From assembly GCA_963921195.1 (NCBI GenBank), contig OY992539.1, positions 133,327,182 through 133,391,181 on the forward strand: 64,000 nt of DNA, written 5' to 3'. The translations under genes were made by a program, and so were the position numbers. This DNA is from Pegoplata infirma (Eukaryota; Arthropoda; Insecta; Diptera; Anthomyiidae). Shown in pieces: positions 55,493 through 64,000 of this stretch (its first letter is position 1; each line of letters starts with the position of its first letter). Below the pieces are notes generated by a model. It was not told where the DNA came from and did no database searches. It saw only the letters and a list, made by a program, of their open reading frames with translations.

Positions 55493-57368
55493 GGCACTAG
55501 TCTGAATCATATCTCCAAACAAAAATTTTCAGATTCTAATTTAATATGTATAATAATTTGTATCCCACGATCAAGTGTTTTTATTTATTGTTTTCCGACA
55601 GTTTTGGTGGGAACCGAACCCACGACCCCTGTTTCAAGTAAACTACATAGGCCCAAATTCTAAGACATTCTGAAAAAAATTCCAAAATAGTTTACACACA
55701 CAAAAAAAAAATTTGTCAAATTATTAGGAAAAGTGTCGTAATCCCATTTTTCCAATATTTGACAGTTTTCCTTGTTTTTAAAAAATCTAAATTTAATTTT
55801 TTTTTGTAATTTACATTTTTTTTTGTAATTTTACAATTTTTTTTTGCAATTTTACAAATTTCCAAGATAATTTTACAAAAAAAATCTAGTGAATTCACGA
55901 GAATTCCTTGTAATTTTAATTGCGCCAAAAAACTATAAATTTACAATTTTATTGGTAAAAATCTTGTAAAATTACAAAATTATTGGTAAAAAGCTTGTAA
56001 AATTATTAGGAATTCTTGTAAAATAGGAGGTAGCAAAAAATCTAGTAAAATTACGAAATTTAATTGTGTCAAGAAATTTGTAAATTTACAATTTTATTGG
56101 TAAAAACCTTGTAAAATTACAACATTTTTGATAAAAATCTTGTAAAATTACTAGGAAATTTTGTCAAATAAGTAGGAGCTAGCAAACAAAAAAAAGTTAC
56201 AAGTTTTTCTTGTAATTTGGTTGTAAAATAAATTAAAAAAAAATATTTTTTTTTAGAAGCCCTATCTATTTAAGGTATTAGGTGAAAATTACAATTTACT
56301 CAATAACTGGAAAACAAGATCAGCTAAGATTTTCATGTGAACGGGTTTTAAAGGTCTAAATAAAGAGGAAAGAAATGGCATTAGCAGATTTCGTCACCAA
56401 TTTTACTAAACCTAAATTTGCTTGAAGAGGGGTGTGTGGAGGGTATCAATGAATACGGCAAAGCCAAATTTAACGTTTTTACTTGTTTTTTTTTCATCTT
56501 TTTTTTTTTTGAAATTTGGTCTGAGGGGGTATTTCCCTTCCCCCCAACCCTTGTACCCGCGCATGGATATATATGAATATATATAAACATTTTTACTCGG
56601 GTAAACATAAATACTGGGATATTTCTTGCACATTTTTTTGTAAGTTGATAACACTTTAGTTTCTATAATGAATATTAATGAATTTTATAAACAAAAATTG
56701 AATTATGAACATGACCTGTATGACATTTATAGTGTTACAAACTATGGGAATAACAAAAGTTGTAAACAAAATCTGTTTTTAATGACTTTTATTACATAAT
56801 AGATAATTTTAAAGTTTTTGGTTATCACATCTTAAAATTTGAAGAAAATTTTGTGCAGTCAAATACAGAGCGGAGGCGTTGGGCATCAAAACTATTTGGC
56901 CATTCGCTAAAAAAGTGATGGTTAATGTTAGTTTTTATATCCCAAAGATTTTTAAAGAACGACAAAATTTTCTCGAGTCTACTGATCACGCCAATATCTT
57001 TTTTTTCTAATAAACTGTTCCTTGCAGACAAGCAATTGATCGAAAACGAGTAGTTAGGTCCCTGACGCATACAAATATTTCACAAATGTCGTTGTCCAAT
57101 TTAGAATTCCTTTTTACTAGATCGAGTTACGATACAACAAGTCGTTTTTATGCCTTTCAGTTTTATCAATAACAAATCCTTTTGATATTTATTTCATAAG
57201 CTTCTATTTACTTTGCTACAATTTAGCCTTTTGAATTAATCATAAAGTTCAATTTATAATTAAATGTCAATCACGCTACTCAAATAAGAAGACAGTGAAT
57301 ACAAAAAAGAAAATTATAAGCACGCATGATTTTATAACAAAACTGTCCTTGATTCATTGTCAATCAAT
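55493..57368. other. Unassigned region with small repeat fragments
   Basis: 55600-55660, read on the minus strand, has GTGGGTTCGGTTCCCACCA, a tRNA B-box-like word. 55690-56240 is the TTGTAAAATTACAA repeat shared with 42200. 56435-56490 is an inverted mini-me left end. 56600-57360 matches nothing else in the window. No gene recognised. Confidence 0.45.
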
Positions 57369-58087
57369 TAGAGATGGGCGCGTGAGTAATTTTTGACACA
57401 CGCAAGCTGACTCTCACGAAATAAAAATATTGCTCACGCATGATCAGGAATGAACATTTTTTTCTGCTGACGTTTACGCAAGCGCATAAAATTTTAAACT
57501 AAAATTTTTCTCAAGCTCAAGAAGGGTAACGAGATTATAATAAACAAATTAGGGATGACTCAGCCCCAGATATATCACTAGTGACATATCCCACCATTTT
57601 TCGGAACATAAAAATTTTGTAAAAAAAATTCCGTTAAGCATTTAAAAGCATTTTTAATGAATTTTGTACTCCAAAACGCAAAAAAAAAACACATAGGCCC
57701 TTACCACAAGAAAACAAAAAGTCTATTTTAACAAAAGTTTTATTTTAAATTTCAAATTTTCAATACATTTTTTGAAAGTCGATTTTAAAATCAAAAACAA
57801 TTTGTATGGAAATAAAACTAAAAGCTGATTTTAAATATATTTTATTTTTCTATGGTAAGGCTGATACATTTTTGTGAGCGGGACTTAGAAGTTTTTCGAA
57901 ACGTAGAAAATTTTTAAAATTTTTTCTTGTTTAAAATACTTACTTGTTATTTCAAAACGCAAAAAATTTTCCAAAAAGTTTTTTTGTTCTGGGACTTTAA
58001 AACTTTTGAAAGAAAAATGCATTTCATTCACGATTCACGCGTAAATCACGTGAATCATGAACCGTTCGTGAAAAGCGCGCATCTCTT
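57369..58087. mobile_element. hAT-like non-autonomous element
   Basis: The left end TAGAGATGGGCGCG matches the inverted right end AAGAGATGCGCGC. The 8-bp flanks CAATCAAT (57361-57368) and CAGTCAAT (58088-58095) agree at 7 of 8 bases, as expected for an old hAT duplication. Subterminal CACGCAAG / TCACGTGA words recur at both sides. No transposase frame. A similar TAGAGATGG start occurs at 60499. Confidence 0.65.
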
Positions 58088-58189
58088 CAGTCAATAAATA
58101 ACTTGGAAAGCCAATTTTGTGCGCATTAGGGTAGTACTTAATTAAGTAAGTTAATCCGATAGATACTTGTTTTGTTATAGTGTTAGTAT

Positions 58190-59730
58190 GTTTTAGACCG
58201 GCATTTTTTTGTATGGCAAACAAATCGTGTCATCCACAGACAGATGGACGGAGAGACGGACATCGATATCATGTCTTTAAAACGATCACTGATCAATAAC
58301 ACTGTGCAACAAATTTGGAGTCTTCGAGTGTATCTTGAATGGAACTAAACAAAAAATGAAAGTATACCAATAGAAAACCAAAACCTCCGAAGGGTTTTGA
58401 TAACTTAGTTCGAGTTCTTCTTTTATGGCCCACTGTTTTGAATTTTTTTTTTCAAAGGTGTTTGGAATAAGTTAAAAAAAAAGTATACATAATTAAATTC
58501 GGAAGCAAATAATGTTCAAAAACGGCTTTAGTAAAATTTAATGGCGGTTCATTTCTTAGAACATATTAACCCTCTATCTTCAATTTTTAGGGGTCATTTT
58601 TTGAAATATCCTCACGGAACACCAATAAAACGTTCGTTTAAAGAGTTAAAATGTTCTACACAATTTTTTTTCATAAAATTTCACTACGGGTTGTCAAAGA
58701 TCAAAAGTTCGTGCGAAAAGTGAAAAATGCTGAAAAAGTAAAATTATAAATTATCACAAACTTTTAAAATATTTTTCATCAAAGTCGTGTGGAATAAGTC
58801 GAAAAAATTTTATAAATCTGGTTCTGAGGTAAATAACGTTAATAGATGTCGGCAGTGAAATTTTATGGTGATTCTTTTCTTAGAACATATTAATGTTTCC
58901 CATTTTTGGGGGTCATTTTGGACCTTTTTTAAATATCCTCATAAAACACGACTAAGGTGTGCGTTTAAGGGGCTAAAATGTTCCGCAAACATTTTCTGCA
59001 TCAAATTTTAATAGAGGTTGCCAAAGCTCAAAAGTTCGTGAGTTATAAGCTAAATGGTTAAAAAAGAAAAATTTTAAATTATCACAATTTGTTAATCTGA
59101 AGCCATCAAATTTCACTGAAGACATCTATTAACGTTATTTAGTTTAGAAGCAGAATTATAACGTTTTTTAGACTTATTTCACACGACTTTGGTGAAAAAC
59201 TATTTATCAGTATGTAGTAATTTATAAGCTTACTTTTTTAAGCATTTTGCACTTTTCGCACGAGCTTTTAGCCTTTGACAACCCCTAGTGAAATTTGGTA
59301 CAAGAAATTTGTGTAGAACATTTTAGCCCTTTAAACGCACATGTTATAAGTGTTATATGCGGATATTTAAAAAATGGACCAAAATGACCCCTAAAAATTG
59401 GAGATAGAGGGTTAATGTGTTTTAAGAAAAGAACCCCCATCAAATTTCAGTAAAGACATTTCTTAACATTTATTACCTCAGAATTAGATTTACTTTTTTT
59501 TATGAAAACTTTAGTGGGCCATAAAAAAGAACTCTAGATAAGTTTTCATACCCTGCGGGGGTTTTTGTCTAATGTTGGTATACTTTAATTTTTTTAGTCC
59601 CTTTCAAGATATAAAATCGTGTTGCACAGTGTAATATATATACTTTCTGGGGTCCTAGACCGATATTTCGATGCATTGCACAGAATGACATAGTGAGTGT
59701 AGCCCCATACTGTGGTTGGAGGGTATAAAA
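58190..59730. mobile_element. Mini-me-like remnant split by an ACACTGTGCAACA foldback
   Basis: The left half (58190-58292) has GACAGATGGACGGAGAGACGG and CGATCACTGATCAAT; the right half (59635-59730) resumes with ATATATACTTTCTGGGGTCC and ends TTGGAGGGTATAAAA. The inserted foldback is described separately. Confidence 0.72.
58294..59634. mobile_element. Foldback element with ACACTGTGCAACA ends
   Basis: ACACTGTGCAACAAATTTGG at the left; GTGTTGCACAGTGT at the right. The interior arms are inverse, each holding diverged repeats of TTCTTAGAACATATTAA, CGTTT(A)AAG..GTTAAAATGTTC and GGTTGTCAAAG. Relatives at 35098 and 40575; 917 and 33879 share the terminus. No ORF of note. Confidence 0.75.
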
Positions 59731-60146
59731 AATCTAGGTTATTAGGAATCTGTCATAAAAAAATGTATTTAAAAAAAAAAAATTACAATAGGGGTATTCA
59801 GAGTCTTGCTTGCCAGTCCTGGCACTTGTTGTAAAAGAGCACTTTTCAAAATTACTTTTCAAAATACATGTATTTTTTGAAAGAAGTACTCTTTTGCTAC
59901 ATTGCCAGGGCTGGCAACAAGACTCTGAATACCTCTAATGTGTTAGTCATAAAATTAATCAGCTGGGCACTTTTCTGGTAAAGCTAATTCGGGTACGCTG
60001 AATTCAATGACACTAGCTGTTTTTCGAAGTTAGCGCTCGTATTCGCCATAATCGCGATTTAAAATTGTAAAGCTAAAGTACTAAACAAATTTAATTTGTA
60101 TGCTTTTGCTATAGTTTTTAAATATAAATTTAAAAAATACATTGTT
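59731..60146. mobile_element. Small palindromic MITE (59791-59935) in otherwise unassigned sequence
   Basis: GGGGTATTCAGAGTCTTGCT at 59791 and its inverse ending at 59935 (145 bp) form a hairpin flanked by TA (59789-59790, 59936-59937). 59938-60146 has no recognised feature. Confidence 0.78.
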
Positions 60147-60680
60147 CCTAGCAAAACTTTGGTAATGGGTAGTGATTATATAACACATTACCAGGTAATG
60201 CATATAACTTATTTGTAGCATTATTTTATGATGTCTTACCAAACATTTGTTCCACAACGTATTATTTTCAAGTGAAAAATAATGCATTACTAATAATTTG
60301 CTACGTAATGCATGATTATTGGAAAAAATGCATTTCATATTTGTTATTTCTAAACATTAAATCATGGATGACTTATATTTGGTTACATTATGTATTATTT
60401 GAAAGTTTGAAATAATGTATTATATATAATTGTATGCATAATGCATTACAATAACATAAAAAATAATTATTTTATAAAAAATGCATAAGTTTAAACTAGA
60501 GATGGTCTCACGACAGGAACTTTCTAACGACACACACTCACGAGCATATTTTATCTACTTACACTCACTTACAATCACGTGAGTAAATTTAATACAAAAT
60601 TACTTTTTCAGCGAGTAATTAGTACTCATTACCAGGTAATCCAATTGGGAATGGGTACGCATTACCTAGTTTTTGCTGGG
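60147..60680. mobile_element. Foldback element with CCYAGCAAAAC ends and TAATGCATTA words
   Basis: CCTAGCAAAACTTTGGTAAT at the left, ATTACCTAGTTTTTGCTGGG at the right. The interior is full of ATTACC/GGTAAT and AATGCATTA. A second member starts at 63752, and the element at 63059 has similar CCCTGCAAAA ends. A hAT-like TAGAGATGG fragment lies at 60499. Confidence 0.6.
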
Positions 60681-61667
60681 TTACTAAGTTGTTGTAATTT
60701 TTAAGGAAATAATGTCACAAAATTTAGGCCGCTGTTCCAAAAAAAGTAATTCACATAAAAAATGTGAAAATGAAAATTTCCGAATTTTTTTGGTGTTCTA
60801 GATTTCACATCCGAATTTCTTTTTCGTTTTTATTCACATAAATAAAATTTGGTGAAAGTAAAATTAATGCACTTTTCCTTATAATTTTTTAATTTTTTTT
60901 TATTCTATTTCCACTTCGAATGAAAACGTGATCAACAAAACACTAAACTTGATTTCATGTGATTGGGAAATTTTCATGTGAATTGAAAAGTTGTGAAAGA
61001 CAGAAGAGAGGCCTTAGTTAGGTCTTCATTTTTTTTGAGTGAACTTTTTATAAAATGAAAGAAAAGGCCCCAAAATGACGTAGTTTATCAGTATGAAAAA
61101 TGGCCACTAAAAAATTATTGTTGACCTGAACCATATTGTTAACCCAAACCAATTATATAAACAATGTGTGTGTGTATTACACATTGTACTCACATATTTC
61201 AAACAAATTCTGCTAGAAGGTCAAGTTAAATTATAAGAAAACTAATTGCATGTATGAAAAACAAACTTAAAGTTTATAGACCTATTTTATTTATCTACAC
61301 AGTACATTTTTTTGTTGCCTTTATTATAATTTGTATTATAATTTTAATGCGAAATCAAGGCCCACACGCGTATTGTACATCATAATTTCACATTACTACG
61401 GATCACAAATGTTGTGTTTGATGATGACTTTAATGATGATGATTAAATTATTAACACCAAAGACATGAACAGAAAATATGATGAACTATGAGTACTAAAA
61501 TATGTATTACTTAGGGTGACCCTTATATAAAAAAGGTAATAGTTTCTTCGGGGGTAACAATTTTTTTTGTAAATAACAAAACAAAACAAAAAAAATCTGT
61601 TATCCAAACTTTTCTATCAAAAAATATAATAAATATTTAAATCAATATTTAAGTTTTAATAATTTGT
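60681..61667. other. No gene recognised
   Basis: AT-rich, with ATGTGAA/TTCACAT words (60750-61000) suggesting another decayed palindromic repeat, and TGTGTGTGT near 61165. Nothing coding. Confidence 0.4.
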
Positions 61668-61850
61668 ATACCCTACATCACTCTGCGGTACAGGGTATAA
61701 TGAGTTTGTTTAGATGTTTGCAACTATCCGAAATATTGGTCCTAGACCCACCTTTAAGTATACCGATCGACTCAGAATTACTTTCTGAGACCATTTAACG
61801 ATGACCGTCTGTCTGTCTATCTGTCCACATAAATGTTGTGAGCACGATAC
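61668..61850. mobile_element. Mini-me-like subfamily B fragment, inverted
   Basis: TATACCCTACATCACTCTGC, CGAAATATTGGTCCTAGACC and a GTCTGTCTGTCTATCTGTCC tract: the inverse of the subfamily B 3' half. It is truncated where the CACAG element begins. Confidence 0.75.
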
Positions 61851-62060
61851 ACACAGAAAAAAATATGGGGAAAACAAATTTGAGTAATCACTTGTTAAAA
61901 TTTAAAAACAAAAATTGAGTAATTTTTTAATTGACGCAATTAAAAATTTACTTAAAAATTTTAAAAACAATTTAAGTAAATAATTTAATAAAAATTTAAT
62001 AGTTTTTAAATTTTTTGTTTTTTAACTCTCATATTTTTTTCTCCTAAGTTTATAGTTTTT
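61851..62060. mobile_element. CACAGAAAA MITE, right-truncated
   Basis: CACAGAAAAAAATATGGGG and TTGAGTAATCACTTGTTAAA follow the left half of 23610-24167, then stop where the T-rich element begins. Confidence 0.7.
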
Positions 62061-62940
62061 ATTATGATAATGTTGTTAGGCTGGTGTCTAATTTTAAAAA
62101 AGTTGCAGGACGCCACCTCAGTTTGACTAACGTTTAACAAAAAATTAAATTGGAATTACTGTTTTCATTTTCTTGAAACCAAAAATTTTTGTAACTTGGG
62201 TTTGTAACTTGGATAATAATTCACCTCGTGGAGAATAAAACAAATTTTCACCAGCTGGTGAATAAAACGTAACATAATTATTTTGCATCAATATTTTTAT
62301 TTTTTCAGAAATATTTTTTTTTTTCATCAATTTTTTTTTTTTCATCAATATTTTTTTTCATCAATATTTTTTTTTCATCAATATTTTTTTTTCATCAATA
62401 TTTTTTTTTCTCAATATTTTTTTTCGTCAATTTTTTTCATCAACATTTTTTTTTTTTCATCAATATTTTTTTTTTTCATAATTTTTTTTTTTTTTTCATT
62501 AATATTTTTTTTCATCATTTATTTTTTTTATCAATAATTTTTTTTTTTCATCAAATTTTTGTTCATGAAATTTTTTTCATGAAATTTTTTTTTAATCAAT
62601 ATTTTTTTTCATCAATATTTTTTTTTTTTCATCAATATTTTTTTTCATCACTATTTTTTTTTTTTTCATCATTATTTTTTTTTCATCAATATTTTTTTTT
62701 CTTCATATTTTTTTTTTTTTTTATCAATATTTTTATCATCAATATTTTATTTTTATCAATATTTTTTTTCATCAATATTTTTTTTCATCAATATTTTTTT
62801 CATCAATTTTTTTTATCAATATTTTTTTCATCAATATTTTTTTTATTAAAATTTTTTTTCATCGAATTGTTTTGTTCATCAATATTTTTTTATCATAAAT
62901 TTTATTTTCATCAATTTTTTTTTCATAATTTTTTTGCCAA
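62061..62940. mobile_element. T-rich element with (T)nCATCAATA array
   Basis: Repeats the leader of 28551 (GTTGCAGGACGCCACCTCAG, CACCAGCTGGTGAATAAAA), then about 45 units of T7-12 CATCAATA (62285-62930). The unit has an extra TA compared with the 28790 array. The Phe-rich frames are artefacts. Confidence 0.7.
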
Positions 62941-63058
62941 AAGTGCACTTTACGGAGCACAAAAATTTTTTGGGGGAAAACACGAAATTAAAATTTAAGG
63001 GGCTGAGCTCCGGACCCACCTGGAGCAAAAAGAGCCTTCAGGTTTTTGTGGATACTTA

Positions 63059-63519
63059 CCCTGCAAAAAAAGTCATTACCACTTCTCAGTGGAGTGCTTT
63101 AAAACTATAACAAATGTAATGAAATACAACAAAAATAACAAAAAACACAAGACAAAAACACACAAACTTTTTTTTCTCCTCCAGAATACATAGATATTCA
63201 GCTCTTAACTCATTACCTATCGCGACACCTCCATACAAATGTAGGTAGATATTCAGTAGATAAGAACTACTCCAGGGAAGTAGTTGGAAGTTGTTTGAAA
63301 GCTCGGAGTACTTCTTATCTACTGAATATCTACATACTTTTGTATGGGAGTGTCGCGGAAGGTAATGAGTTAAGAGCTGAATATCAACTTTTTATGGAGT
63401 AGAAAAGAATGCCTTTGCGTTTTTTTCTTGTGTTTTTTGTTATTTTTGTTGTATTTCATTACATTTGTTATAGTTATACAGCACTCCAAATAAAAGTACT
63501 CCGCACTTTTTTTGCTGGG
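63059..63519. mobile_element. Foldback MITE with CCCTGCAAAAAAAGT ends, TA duplication
   Basis: A nearly complete hairpin: CCCTGCAAAAAAAGT at the left, ACTTTTTTTGCTGGG at the right, and inner TACTTCTTATCTACTGAATA with its inverse. TA at 63057-63058 and 63520-63521. Confidence 0.82.
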
Positions 63520-63751
63520 TAAAATTAAAGGTAATTAAAAATGAAAAATTAATATAAATATAAAGAGGGATAGGTCCCAGGGGCCTTCTAGGTCCATAAA
63601 ACCATCCTGATGGGATTTAAAAAAAAAAAAAAATATAAAATTTTTCTAAATTACACTGCGGAACACCAAAAAATTAACAAGAGGTACGACCATCATTTCT
63701 ATATATTTCGAACATGCTGAATCGAATGGCGTACTCCGTTTTTCGATGTAT

Positions 63752-64000
63752 CCCAGCAAAAACATGGTAATGAGTTGTGAAAAGTAATCATTACCAAGCA
63801 CATTATTTATAATGAGTACCCATTACCATTAACATTATTTTAAGCCCAAAAGTAACTACTTTTTAGTAATGTGTTATAAAAGCACTTCTAAGTAATAATA
63901 TCTTCTTGCACTTGCAGTTTTTAACCTTTACACATCAATTAACTTAAAAAGTAATTAAAAACTTAATAAAAATTACGTATTCTTTAAGTTTTAGTAAAAA
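63752..64000. mobile_element. CCCAGCAAAAAC element, left part, runs off the window
   Basis: The left end CCCAGCAAAAACATGGTAAT followed by ATTACC/GGTAAT words as in 60147-60680. The right end is outside the window. Confidence 0.55.

Noticed and set aside
55600..55660. tRNA gene
   Set aside because: Only a B-box-like word is present; no acceptor or anticodon stem could be drawn.
55325..55663. 112-codon ORF with GNTGIPG-like repeats
   Set aside because: The repeats come from CCGGGAATACCGG palindromes; the other half has no relation to any protein pattern.
62283..62998. Phe-rich open frames of 84 and 139 codons
   Set aside because: They are read-through of T-rich CATCAATA arrays; composition and repeats explain them fully.

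Overview
The window looks like TE-dense intergenic or heterochromatic DNA from a higher (brachyceran) fly. It is very AT-rich. It holds fly-type short repeats of the mini-me kind (a GTCY/GACR tetranucleotide tract plus a TA tract), a Ty3/gypsy LTR retrotransposon, an RNase H-bearing non-LTR retrotransposon, non-autonomous Helitrons and many hairpin-forming (foldback/MITE) elements. The dipteran placement is inferred from the repeat families. No complete host protein-coding gene was found; the best host-like candidate is one weakly supported exon-like frame at 9323-9529.

Layout. 1-9320: a Ty3/gypsy element on the minus strand (gag-pol 8620 down to about 920), split by a 3.6 kb Helitron (1202-4802) and cut at its 3' side by a foldback element ending at 917. 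9323-9529: exon-like frame. 9611-10450: very long ATT microsatellite. 11006-12477: foldback element with a tRNA-like patch. 12713-16324: non-LTR retrotransposon (minus) with endonuclease, RT and RNase H, 13-bp target duplications and a 49-bp perfect palindrome at its 5' junction. 16445-22875: mini-me-like elements of two subfamilies, two of them carrying inserted TIR elements. 23173-34600: a run of foldback elements, including a 2.2 kb element with a 6-bp TSD and a roughly 2 kb hairpin. 34010-34181: small truncated relative of the non-LTR element. 36181-40160: a multi-level nest of elements. 40217-47330: MITEs, a 35-bp satellite and further foldbacks. 48842-51825: second full-length Helitron. 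51849-64000: more foldbacks, a hAT-like element, a CCGG-rich palindrome cluster and T-rich arrays.

The retroelements once encoded their own replication machinery (Gag, protease, RT/RNase H, integrase; or EN/RT/RNase H), but each copy here is damaged. The other elements encode nothing visible and must have been moved by enzymes supplied elsewhere. The window is most useful as a record of insertions: several elements landed in copies of another repeat, and the intact sister copies show the empty site, so target duplications of 2, 3 and 6 bp can be read directly. No CRISPR array, bacterial operon or obviously new enzymatic system is present.
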